64,000 nucleotides of DNA from assembly GCA_937889545.1 (NCBI GenBank), contig CALAOT010000093.1, positions 1-64,000 on the forward strand, written 5' to 3'. A program made the position numbers and the translations under genes. The notes beneath the pieces are model-generated. The model saw only the letters and a program-made list of their open reading frames with translations. It was not told the DNA's origin and made no database searches. Numbering within the stretch: the stretch's first letter is position 1; each line of letters starts with the position of its first letter. Below, one piece after another: positions 8,607 to 17,236 of the stretch. The stretch is from an uncultured Opitutaceae bacterium (GTDB lineage: Bacteria; Verrucomicrobiota; Verrucomicrobiia; Opitutales; Opitutaceae).

Positions 8607-8943
8607 TGTCTCTCATCTCGCGGATGATCGGGGTCGAGTCCTCGGAGACTCGGGTTTTCTGGCGAAGGGCCCGCCGTGACGTCCACTTGGCCCCTTGGAT
8701 CATGGGCCGGTAGCGCACGATCATCGCCTTTGGTCGACCGTCGCTGGTGATCACAATCTGTTCTCCGCGCGCAGCTCGATCCAGGAGACTCGACAATTGG
8801 TCCTTCGCTTCGCGCACGTTGACGACGTCGCAGTCCACCCCGAAGGCGGCAGCGGCCTCCTTAATCTCGAGTTCTTGCGCCTTGGCCTCGGGGTAGGTTG
8901 AGCGCACTCTTCGTTTTCGATTCATGAGGCTACATGTGTCCAT
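8596..8943 (-). CDS. Phd/YefM-type antitoxin of the VapC-like pair
   Basis: The central part reads VNVREAKDQLSSLLDRAARG followed by EQIVITSDGRPKAMIV, the standard Phd/YefM antitoxin fold. This domain binds DNA as a dimer and represses its own operon. Its flexible C-terminal tail would cap the toxin. I chose the ATG at 8943 (115 residues) because a GAGG Shine-Dalgarno sits 5 bp upstream. An internal ATG at 8925 would give 109 residues. An N-terminal extension of about 35 residues precedes the Phd core, which is longer than usual. The gene is first in the pair, the usual antitoxin-toxin order. Confidence 0.82.
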   Translation of the reverse strand: MDTCSLMNRKRRVRSTYPEAKAQELEIKEAAAAFGVDCDVVNVREAKDQLSSLLDRAARGEQIVITSDGRPKAMIVRYRPMIQGAKWTSRRALRQKTRVSEDSTPIIREMRDSDY

Positions 8944-9123
8944 ATAATCCTCGAAGTCAACCAGACGTCGGAGCCGGTTATCACCTGCGCCGCCTGGCGG
9001 GAGATCCCTTCCGAGAAGCGCCCGGCGGCTGCGGCCAGTGCAACGACGAAACCCCGGCAATAAACCACACGCCACTAATATTAGACTTGTCTAACAAGCA
9101 GAGTTAATCATCTCATCCGCACC

Positions 9124-10767
9124 ATGATCATTCAGCGCCCTCGGCAGATCGCCCTCATCGCAATCCTTGCTGTAGCAGCCACGCTCGCATCCCGGGCGTA
9201 TGGCCAGGCAACCAGCTACGCTTCCGAGTCGGCCGCGATGGGGCCGGGGGGCTTCGTCGTGAACTTCGACGTCCTGTGGACCTGCGATGACGACCCGAGG
9301 GGGACGGCGGGCGCTCCCGGGCGGATCGACCTGGTCGACGGGAGCGGCAACCTGGTGGGGCAGGTGATAGCGACTGCCGCCAATGGGACGCCGTCGGTCT
9401 CAGTAAATGGCGCAGGCACCATCACGAACGCCAGAGCGTCGATCCACCTTGACGGCGCAGGCGGGACACCGGCCGACGGAATCCTGCATGCGACTTGGAC
9501 GGTGCCCTTTCTTGGTTCCGGTTCCTACACATTCCGATTCTGGTTTAGGCAAAGCTTCGTTCATGGTAACCCGCTCAGCGTCATATCGACGGACGCGCTG
9601 AACGCGGGGGGAGGGGGCCCCGTGGGGAATGCGCCAACCCCGACGCCGACTCCGCCGCCGCAGCCCCCAGCCGTCACCCTATCGCCTCCTCCGTCCGCGA
9701 CAGTTTTCCAGCAGGTAGGCATCGGCGCCGCCGCCCAAGCGCCCCCGAACGGCAACCCGCTGGCGTCCGTGGTCATCGACGTCTCCGAGGACGGCGGAAT
9801 CACATGGGTCCGAATCGACTCAAACTCCCACCCCTCCAATCCCGCCGATTCGGAGAGGGTCTCATATGCGTTTGGCGCAGCCGGAACCGCGACCCTGAGG
9901 GCCACCGCGACCGACTCGACGGGGCTCGCCGGCTCGGCCCAGGGGACGCTTGCGGTTGGAAAGGCGGGCCAGCCCGCGGTCGCGATAACGCCCGCAAGCG
10001 CAGCCGTAACGGCGGGCCAAAGCATCGGTTTCGCCGCCTCGGGCGGCGCCACGGGCAACTATGCCTGGGCGGGCGCGGCCTCCGGGCAGGGATCGTCCCA
10101 GACGGTCACGTTTTCCGCGCCGGGCACGTATACGGTCACGGTGGTCGACTCCGGAAGCGCGAACTACAACCCTTCGGCCGCCGCGTCGGCCACGGTTTCT
10201 GTCACGGCGGCATTCTTCACGCTTTCCATAACCGCGTCCGCTGGCGGTTCGGTGTCGGGCGGAGGCAGCTATCCCCCCAACGCCCTGGCAACCGCAGCGG
10301 CCTCCGCAGGCCCAGGCAACGCGTTCGCGGGCTGGACGGGGGACGCAACGGGAGCCGCCCCGACCCTCTCGGTCGTCATGAACTCCAACAAGTCGGTCAT
10401 GGCCCATTTCACCCCCCTGCTTTCGCAGACAATCTCGTTTGTCCCGCCGGGCTCCGTCACGACCCGCGCGCTCCCGTTCACGCTCGTGGCCACCGCCTCC
10501 AGCGGCCTTCCCGTGGCCCTCGCGCTCGACTCGGGCCCGGTCGCGCTCGCGGGCAGCGTGGTGACGCCGTCGGGATCCCCCGGCGAGGTCGCGATCACGG
10601 CGACGCAGCCCGGAAACGCAGCGTACCTTCCCGCACAGCCCGTTGTCATCGTGTTCGCCATTGGCTCGCCGCCCCCCGGCGTGTTGCTCACGGACGACTC
10701 GGCGGAGACAAAGCGAACCGACAAGACAACGCGGACCACCAGCTTCAGGAGCGGCCCGGCAGATTGA
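9124..10767 (+). CDS. secreted protein with PKD-like and InlB B-repeat-like domains
   Basis: 547 residues with a clear signal peptide (MIIQRPRQIALIAILAVAAT, cleavage probably after AYG). The first 150 residues form a beta-rich domain. A Pro-rich linker near residues 177-187 (TPTPTPPPQPP) leads to Ig-like and PKD-like modules. A divergent InlB B-repeat follows, recognised by GGSVSGGGSYPPNALAT, FAGWTGDATG and NSNKSVMAHF. One more Ig-like block precedes a short charged tail (DDSAETKRTDKTTRTT). There are no catalytic motifs and no recognisable PEP-CTERM, LPXTG or type IX sorting signal. The likely place is the cell surface or medium, in adhesion or structure, but function is unknown. Confidence 0.75.
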   Translation: MIIQRPRQIALIAILAVAATLASRAYGQATSYASESAAMGPGGFVVNFDVLWTCDDDPRGTAGAPGRIDLVDGSGNLVGQVIATAANGTPSVSVNGAGTITNARASIHLDGAGGTPADGILHATWTVPFLGSGSYTFRFWFRQSFVHGNPLSVISTDALNAGGGGPVGNAPTPTPTPPPQPPAVTLSPPPSATVFQQVGIGAAAQAPPNGNPLASVVIDVSEDGGITWVRIDSNSHPSNPADSERVSYAFGAAGTATLRATATDSTGLAGSAQGTLAVGKAGQPAVAITPASAAVTAGQSIGFAASGGATGNYAWAGAASGQGSSQTVTFSAPGTYTVTVVDSGSANYNPSAAASATVSVTAAFFTLSITASAGGSVSGGGSYPPNALATAAASAGPGNAFAGWTGDATGAAPTLSVVMNSNKSVMAHFTPLLSQTISFVPPGSVTTRALPFTLVATASSGLPVALALDSGPVALAGSVVTPSGSPGEVAITATQPGNAAYLPAQPVVIVFAIGSPPPGVLLTDDSAETKRTDKTTRTTSFRSGPAD

Positions 10768-10848
10768 AGGAGCCAACGGTGCTTCCCCCGACACCTTTCG
10801 CCTGGATGCCCGGGTACGGTGGCCTGGGAGGGCGCGTTCCGCCCCCGG

Positions 10849-12720
10849 CTACCGGGGGACGGCCCGCAGGCGCTCGATCATCTCGCGAGCCTGCACCAGG
10901 TCGGGTTTGTCCCTGAGCGCGGCTTCGAACTGTTCCACAGCCTCGCCCGTCCTCCCGGGGATGCCCGATAGGGCAAGCCCCAGGTTGTAGTGCGCCTCGG
11001 CGAAGCCGGGCTTGAGCCTCGCCGCCGTCCGGAACTCCTCGATCGCCTCAGGCATCCCCCCTGGCAACCGGGCCAGCGCGATGCCCAGATTGTAGTGCGC
11101 ACCGACGAAATCGGGCCTGAGGCGCGCTGCCGTCCGGAACTCCTCGATCGCCTCCGGCAGTCCGCCCGGTATCCCTGCCAGCGCGGTCCCCAGGTTGTAG
11201 TGCGGTCCGGCGAGGTCCGGCATGATCCGCACCGCGGTCCGGAAATCCTTGATAGCCTCCAGCGAACCCCCGGGCGTCCGTTCCAGCTCAATTCCCCTCT
11301 TGTCGTAGTTTTCCGCGAAGGCGGCGAGGATGCGCACGGTCTCCTGGAGCTCGGCGCCCGCCCCGGGTGCGGAGGACTTGGACATGGTGGCAAAAAGGTT
11401 GGCGTGCGCGACCCAGTTGTTCTCGGTGACAGCTAGGGCGTGCCGGAATAGGCTCGCACCGTCCTTCCAGAAGCTCAGCTGCCGGGTGGTCATGGCGGCG
11501 AGGACGACGAGGACCGCGCCGGCCCCAAGGCTTCGCACGCGGCGCCTGTGCGGCCAGGATGCCGTCGCGTCGCCGGCTGCCCATGCCGCCATGATAAACA
11601 CCCCGATCAACGGCACGTAGGTGTACCGGTCTGCCATGGACTGCCCGCCTATCTGGACCAGGCCTATCACGGGCATCAGCGTGCCCGCAAACCACAGCCA
11701 GCCGACCAGCAAGTACGGCCGTCGCCTGGTGAGGGCCACAGCCGCCGCGGTCACCCCGGCCAGCAGAGCGCCAGCCAGCAGGGGCTCCCAGAGGGGTGGT
11801 TGCTCGGGAAAAAAGGGATAGAACACCGCGAGCTTCGCCGGGACGAAGCACCTGCCCAGGTACCGGCAATACGCGATCAGGGCGTTGGCAACGCGGACGG
11901 GCCACGGAAAGTCCTCCGTCGACGAAACGGCTCCCCCGCTGCCCTGCGCGAGCAAGGTGACGGCGCTCGCCGCGGCCGAGAGCGCGAAGAATGGGATTTT
12001 CTCGGCCAAAAGGGCCCAGCGGGCCGCGGCGGAGGTGGCCTCCCAGCGGCGCAAAGGCCAGTAGTCCAGGAGCAGCAGGACGCACGGAAGCGTGACGAGC
12101 ATCGGCTTGCACATCAGGCCGAGGGCGAAGAACAGCAGGGCCAATCCGTAGAAGACCGGGGCGGAGCGACCGCGGGCCCTCGCGACCTGCGCCCGGCGCG
12201 CATAGGCCCACAGGACCAGCATCCAGAAGATGGTGCTCAGCACGTCCTTGCGCTCCGAGACCCACGCAACGGATTCGACGTGGAGAGGGTGAAGGCCAAA
12301 GAGGGCCGCCACGAGCAGGCTGCGCCAGAGCGCCCCGGTCATCAATCGGAGGGCGGCAAAGAGCAGGACGGCGTTGGTCGCGTGCAGGAGCACGCTCGTG
12401 AGGTGATGGCCCCAGGGATGCAACCCGAAGACCTGGCAATCCGCCATGTGCGACAGCCAAGTCAGCGGATGCCAGTTGGAGGCCTCCGTGCTGTGGAACG
12501 CCCACTCGACGTTTGCCCAGGTCAGGCCGCCTTTCACGTGCGCGTTCTCCGTCACGTACACGGGGTCGTCGTAGGTGATGAAGTCATGCGAGACGGCCGG
12601 CAGGAAGATGCCCGCCACGAGCAGGAACAGCAGGGCGCCGAGGAACATTGGCCCACGGCCGCCCGGCTCGGCGCCATGGCCCGCCGGGTCCGCAGTCCAC
12701 CTGGGGTTCGAAACCTTCAT
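10849..12720 (-). CDS. TMTC-like multi-pass membrane protein with C-terminal TPRs
   Basis: About 623 residues from the ATG at 12720 (MKVSNPRWTAD). Upstream in-frame codons lack membrane-protein character, so a longer start is unlikely. Roughly ten hydrophobic helices occupy the first 450 residues. The segments HDFITYDDPVYVTEN, NWHPLTWLSHM, HPLHVESVAWVSERKD and CKPMLVTLP are typical of the PMT-fold glycosyltransferase-like TMTC group, whose members transfer sugars from lipid carriers. At least three TPR units of 35 residues follow (GAHYNLGIALARLPGGMPEA). No enzymatic specificity can be assigned. It is divergent from the glycosyltransferase at 12939 and related in layout to the partial gene at position 1. 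Confidence 0.8.
   Translation of the reverse strand: MKVSNPRWTADPAGHGAEPGGRGPMFLGALLFLLVAGIFLPAVSHDFITYDDPVYVTENAHVKGGLTWANVEWAFHSTEASNWHPLTWLSHMADCQVFGLHPWGHHLTSVLLHATNAVLLFAALRLMTGALWRSLLVAALFGLHPLHVESVAWVSERKDVLSTIFWMLVLWAYARRAQVARARGRSAPVFYGLALLFFALGLMCKPMLVTLPCVLLLLDYWPLRRWEATSAAARWALLAEKIPFFALSAAASAVTLLAQGSGGAVSSTEDFPWPVRVANALIAYCRYLGRCFVPAKLAVFYPFFPEQPPLWEPLLAGALLAGVTAAAVALTRRRPYLLVGWLWFAGTLMPVIGLVQIGGQSMADRYTYVPLIGVFIMAAWAAGDATASWPHRRRVRSLGAGAVLVVLAAMTTRQLSFWKDGASLFRHALAVTENNWVAHANLFATMSKSSAPGAGAELQETVRILAAFAENYDKRGIELERTPGGSLEAIKDFRTAVRIMPDLAGPHYNLGTALAGIPGGLPEAIEEFRTAARLRPDFVGAHYNLGIALARLPGGMPEAIEEFRTAARLKPGFAEAHYNLGLALSGIPGRTGEAVEQFEAALRDKPDLVQAREMIERLRAVPR
10967..11281 (-). repeat. 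tandem 105-bp TPR-coding repeat
   Basis: Three units of 105 bp (35 codons) lie in tandem. The segment reading TCCGGAACTCCTCGATCGCC on the plus strand recurs at the same place in two adjacent units. The two upstream units on the coding strand are nearly identical at protein level (HYNLGxALAxxPGGxPEAIE). The period is one codon longer than the canonical 34-residue TPR. Confidence 0.75.
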
Positions 12721-12938
12721 TGTTGCTGAGCGTTTGGCTTTTTCCTGCGCGGATTCAAGGGTCCGGAGAAGGGCCGCTTCCCGAGGCGCCGTCTGGGAAG
12801 CTGTCCTGCCCGAGCAGGTCATTTCATGCGGAACCGGCTGGGTTTTGACAAGGATCCGGATATCCGGGGCGGCGCAGTGGCCCATGCGGCCCCGGGGGCA
12901 GACTTTGCTTGCGCGGCCGGACCGGGCCCTCAAACGTC

Positions 12939-13760
12939 ATGAAACCGGTGATCTACGGTGCGAAACTGTGCGTGGTCCTTCCCGCGTTCAACGCCGCGAG
13001 GACCCTCGCCCGTACCCTCGAGGGGCTTGACCGGGCGTTGATCGACGAGGTCATCGTCGTGGACGACGCGAGCACCGACGAGACGCGCGAGATAACCCGC
13101 AGGCTCGGGGTCCGTTTCGCCTTTCACCGCCGCAATCTCGGATACGGGGGCAACCAGAAGACGTGCTACGCGCTGGCCCTTGAGACGGGCGCCGACATAG
13201 TGGTCATGGTGCACCCCGACTACCAGTACGAGCCGCGGCTGGTCCCGGCCATGGCCTTCATGGTGGCATCCGGGGTCTACGATGTGGCTCTGGCCTCCAG
13301 GATACTGGGCCTGGGCGCCGTTTCGGGCGGCATGCCCCGCTACAAGTACGTTGCCAACCGGTTTCTGACGCTCGCCCAGAATCTGCTGATCGGGCAGAAG
13401 CTGTCCGAATACCATTCGGGTTTCCGGGCCTTTTCGCGCCGGGTCCTTGAGACGCTTCCCCTCCTTGCGAACTCCGACGACTTCCTTTTCGACAACCAGA
13501 TGCTGGTCCAGTGTCACTGGTGGGGATTCCGGATCGCCGAGATCTCGTGTCCGACAAAGTACTTCGCCGAGGCCTCCTCGATCGATTTTCCCCGGAGCCT
13601 GAAGTACGGCGTCGGGACGCTCGGGGTGAGCGTCCAATGCCTTCTTTGCCGGGCGGGCTGGCGCCCGCCGGCCTACCTGGACCGCAGCTTCGGGCCGGCA
13701 TCGAAGCTTTCGGTCGCCTCAATCCGGGAACGGGTTTCCGAGACCAACATCAACGTTTGA
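12939..13760 (+). CDS. family 2 glycosyltransferase (dolichyl-phosphate-mannose synthase-like)
   Basis: 273 residues with a GT-A fold. The nucleotide-binding region is CVVLPAFNAARTLARTLEG followed by IDEVIVVDDASTDETRE. The metal-binding acidic motif is in MVHPDYQYEP, where HPD replaces the more common DxD. An acceptor-side region (KLSEYHSGFRAFSRRVLE) follows. I chose the ATG at 12939 because the protein then starts just before the first beta strand. No transmembrane helix is seen, so it probably acts at the inner face of the membrane on a lipid-phosphate acceptor. The divergent TMTC-like neighbour is a plausible partner. Confidence 0.85.
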   Translation: MKPVIYGAKLCVVLPAFNAARTLARTLEGLDRALIDEVIVVDDASTDETREITRRLGVRFAFHRRNLGYGGNQKTCYALALETGADIVVMVHPDYQYEPRLVPAMAFMVASGVYDVALASRILGLGAVSGGMPRYKYVANRFLTLAQNLLIGQKLSEYHSGFRAFSRRVLETLPLLANSDDFLFDNQMLVQCHWWGFRIAEISCPTKYFAEASSIDFPRSLKYGVGTLGVSVQCLLCRAGWRPPAYLDRSFGPASKLSVASIRERVSETNINV

Positions 13761-13816
13761 ACCAGGCCACTGCAGGAAGCCGTCCCTGCGCTCGAACACT
13801 GACGGGCCGCAACTTT

Positions 13817-13834
13817 CCCCGCCGTTCGGCGGGG
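13817..13834 (+). other. hairpin downstream of the glycosyltransferase
   Basis: A perfect 7-bp stem (CCCCGCC/GGCGGGG) with a GTTC loop lies 57 bp after the glycosyltransferase stop and 71 bp before the next start. No T-run follows, so it is at best a weak or rho-assisted terminator. Confidence 0.35.
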
Positions 13835-13904
13835 GCCGGGGCCTGCCGGTGCCCAGGATGCTCAGTGACAGCCAAAGATTCCCCAACCAGAAAAACCGAC
13901 TACC

Positions 13905-15050
13905 ATGACCACCCGAGACCTGGACATACGCTCATCCCGCCGCCCCATCTTGGGGTTGACCGCCACCTGCATCATGTTGATTAGCGGGGTTGCCATGAAG
14001 GCACAGACGAATCCCCCTGCTGCGAAGCGCTGGCTGGAAAAGGCCGAGCTGGCGCGGCCGTTTGCGGTGCCCGCGTCCCGGGAGGCGTGGGAGGCCGAAC
14101 GCCGGGGAGTACGGGCCCAACTCTGGGCGCTTCTCGGCCGGCTTCCGGCTCGGCCGAGGACACCCAGGGTGGAGACCCTGTCGCGCGAGGACCGCGGCTC
14201 GTACATCGTCGAAAAGTTTCGGTTCGACAACGGGGCGGGCGCGACCGTGCCCGGCTACCTGCTTCTGCCGGAGAACGCGCCGGGAAGGCGGCCCGCGATC
14301 CTCTATTGCCACTGGCATGCCGGCGAATACGACCTCGGCAAGGAGGAGCTGTTCCAGGCGAAGCACACGCCGGAGGCGCCCGGGCCGGCCTTCGCGAGGC
14401 GCGGCTACGTCGTCGTGGCCATAGACGCGAGCGGCTTCGGCGAGCGCAACGGGCAGGGCCCCGACGGTCCGGCCGAGACGAACTACACCGCCGAGGAGAC
14501 GGCCAGCAAGTTCAACCTCTGGGTCGGACGCACATTCTGGGGAATGCTGCTGCGCGACGACCTGATGGCGCTGGACTATCTGGCGTCCCGGCCCGAGGTG
14601 GACCCCGACCGGATCGGCGTGACGGGCATGAGCATGGGCGCAACCCGGACTTGGTGGCTGATGGCGCTGGACGAGCGGATCAAGACCGGCGTCGCGATCG
14701 CCTGCCTCACCCGCTACCAGAACTTGATCGAGCACGGCGCGATCCACGAGCACGACATCGGCTATTTCGTGCCCGGCATGCTGAACCACTTCGACACCGA
14801 GGCCGTGGTCGCCCTCATCGCCCCGCGGCCGCTCCTGTTCCAGACCGGCGACAAGGACGGCGGCTCGCCCGTGGATGGCATTCGCGCCATCGAAGCCGCC
14901 GTGAGGCCCGCATATCGGCTCTACGGCAGGGAGGACGCGTTCCAAAGCCTCATCTACCCCGGCCTCGGCCACGTCTACACGCCGGAAATGTGGGAAAAGA
15001 CCCTGGCGTGGATGGACGAGCACTTGGGTGCGTCGGCAGATCGGCGCTGA
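13905..15050 (+). CDS. secreted alpha/beta hydrolase, acetyl-xylan-esterase-like
   Basis: 381 residues. A hydrophobic stretch near residues 15-33 followed by MKAQTNPP looks like a signal peptide after a short charged N terminus. The nucleophile elbow is GMSMGA with Ser243. The acid is probably Asp316 or Asp318 (QTGDKDGGSP) and the catalytic His is His356 (YPGLGHVYTP). An oxyanion-hole region is CHWHAGEYD. This architecture matches the dienelactone hydrolase and acetyl xylan esterase branch, which removes acyl groups from carbohydrates. The true substrate cannot be read from the sequence. It is convergent with the broken serine hydrolase downstream. Confidence 0.78.
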   Translation: MTTRDLDIRSSRRPILGLTATCIMLISGVAMKAQTNPPAAKRWLEKAELARPFAVPASREAWEAERRGVRAQLWALLGRLPARPRTPRVETLSREDRGSYIVEKFRFDNGAGATVPGYLLLPENAPGRRPAILYCHWHAGEYDLGKEELFQAKHTPEAPGPAFARRGYVVVAIDASGFGERNGQGPDGPAETNYTAEETASKFNLWVGRTFWGMLLRDDLMALDYLASRPEVDPDRIGVTGMSMGATRTWWLMALDERIKTGVAIACLTRYQNLIEHGAIHEHDIGYFVPGMLNHFDTEAVVALIAPRPLLFQTGDKDGGSPVDGIRAIEAAVRPAYRLYGREDAFQSLIYPGLGHVYTPEMWEKTLAWMDEHLGASADRR

Positions 15051-15215
15051 TCCCCCCAGTGTCCCATAGCCTGGGAAGGCGCCTGCTGCGCGGGCTGGCC
15101 TGCAGGCGCTCTTGTTCTCGACGTGGCGGAAACGCGCGCGCCATTGGGGGAAGGGGGAGCTTCCGCGGAATGGGAATTCGTGCGACCCCCGCCAACGAAG
15201 GGGGACCAAGACGTC

Positions 15216-17084
15216 CTAGGTCCACGGCATCCAGCCTACGATTCCCCAATAGGCCAGATACGCCGCGACAACCGTAAGGACCGCCGAGGCCGCGAATGCG
15301 TGCCACCAGACAAGGCGGCGTATCCCGCGATTTCGGGTGCTCAGCGCGAGCGCCAACCCCAGCACCGCGAACAGCGCGAAGGCGGTGACGGACCCAAAGA
15401 TCCCCACGGACCAGAACGTCGGCAGCCCGAGCCGCTCTATCGGGGCGCTCAAGGCTGCTGTGACCAGCGCGAAGGCGACCAAAAATGAAAGCGCCGCCAG
15501 CACCGGCATCGCGCGCACGCGGAGGTGGCCCACGGACTTCAAGTCCCCGAAGATCTTTCGCGGAACCCAGACCAGCGCGAACACCACCGAACTCGCCATG
15601 AGCAGGAGCGCCGCGGCGATCACCGAGAGCTCGAGCCACGGAAGCCATTGCGGAACGCTCCGGAAGGTTCCCCCCGGCATCTCAACCAGCGTTCCCTCCA
15701 CCCTGTCCGCAATGAGCGCGAGCGTCGCCACCGTCTGAGAGTCGCGGCGGAACAGCCGGTCGGAAACGGCGATGAACTTGCGTTCCCCGCCGAATACGCC
15801 CCGAAGGCGCAGGCCACCCTTTTGGACGGCCATTCTCGTCAACCCCAGGATGCGCACCAGGAACCGGGCCCGCTCGGGGCGCACGCTGATGGGCTCGTAC
15901 CAGCCGGCATAGTCGTGCGCCGGACCGGAAGGCACCGCCGCCTCCGGAGGAAGAGCGGGCTTTGGCAATGTCCGCGTGACATATCCGCGGATAAGGTCGG
16001 CGATCTGGGACAGCGCCCCGGGATTCGCGGAATTGATCATGACGACATAGCCGGCGCCGGCGTCCGGCAGATACGCGAGCTGCGTCAAGCCGCCCTCTAC
16101 GCCTCCGTCGTGGCCGTGGAACACCCACCTGTCCTTCACGGTTACGTAGTTGCCCAGGCCGTATCCCGCCTTCAATCCTTCGCGGGCCGCATACGTGGAC
16201 GTCGGCAGTTCCATGCGATCAATGGCCTCCGCGGGCAGCAGCTGGATGCCTCCAAAGGAGCCGCGGTTGAGATAGAACTGAACATAGTTTGCCATCTCCC
16301 GCGCCGACGCGTTGACCGCGCCCGCCGGCCTCACGATGATGTGCCAGTAGGGGAAGGGCGTCCTGCCGTCCTGGTGATAGAGCTTCGTCAGGCGGCTCAC
16401 CACTTCCGGCGTGTCGAGGTAGCTGGCGGTGTCCATCCGCAGCGGCTTGAACCAGTTCTGCTCCACATAGTCCTCGAACCGCTGGCCGGTGACCTTCTCG
16501 ACCACGTAGGCCGCCGCAGCCGGCCCGGAATTCGCGTACGAAAAGCGGGTGCCGGGCTTCCAGCGCGACGTCCGCGACTTCGGGTAGTACGCCAGCCCCT
16601 CCCGCAGCGTCAGCTCCCGCTCCGGGTTGTACGCGTACTCCCGCAGGGCCAGGTCATCCCATCCGGAAGTGTGCTCCAAGAGATTCACGATGCGCACCGG
16701 ATCGCTTGCCTCCTATGGGTTCGTGAACTCCAGTTCGGGCGCCCGAGACCTCAGCGTGTCCTGCAGGCTCAGCTTGCCTTCCAGCTGCAGCTTCAGGACG
16801 GAGAGCGAGACAAAGCCCTTCGACACCGAGCCGATGCGGAAGAGCGTCGCCGGCGTAACCGGTGCCTTGGCCGCGACATCCGCGAGTCCGATGCCCGCCA
16901 CCCATTCCGGTCCCTCGCGCCTGACGATCGCGACGCCTGCGCCTGGCGTAAGGGTTTGCTTCAATATCTTTTCAACCTGCACCTGCAATTCAGCCGTGGT
17001 TGCAGGCGGCTTAGCCTTGGCGTCCTTCGCCCATGCGGGAGTGGCGATCAGGAGGCAGAACAGGGGGATCCGGACGGTCCACAT
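15216..17084 (-). pseudogene. beta-lactamase-family serine hydrolase interrupted by one TAG
   Basis: Two segments in the same frame together make a normal CubicO-like (class C beta-lactamase fold) serine hydrolase. The first begins at 17084 with a signal peptide (MWTVRIPLFCLLIATPAWA) and carries the S-x-x-K nucleophile S86-K89 (GSVSKGF). It stops at a TAG at 16713-16715, codon 124. The frame then continues without shift into EASDPVRIVNLLEHTSGWDD, the Y-x-N motif (FSYANSG), HGHDGG in place of KTG, and three or four C-terminal membrane helices. I expect a Trp codon here in homologues, so a single TGG-to-TAG change explains it. A GTG at 16697 could restart only a fragment without the nucleophile. 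Confidence 0.85.
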
Positions 17085-17236
17085 GGAGCCGGAAGGAGGA
17101 TGGCTATGCGCGGGATGCCTCAAGGGGGAAAGCGGGCCTTCGTGGGCATTAAGGGTCTTGAGCCGGGCGAGCCGAGCCAAATCAGGCGGCCGCGCGGGCG
17201 TCTTGACGGGTTTTCGGGTGAAAGGTTTACTTTGGC

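Noticed and set aside
10967-11281. CRISPR-like repeat array
   Set aside because: The 105-bp units have no spacers and encode TPR helices in frame.
14087-15277. Long frames overlapping the secreted esterase on both strands
   Set aside because: The esterase frame has signal peptide, GMSMGA elbow and catalytic His. The others are Arg-rich without motifs.
16681-16715. Frameshift in the CubicO-like hydrolase
   Set aside because: Reading codon by codon shows both halves in the same frame, so it is a nonsense codon, not a frameshift.
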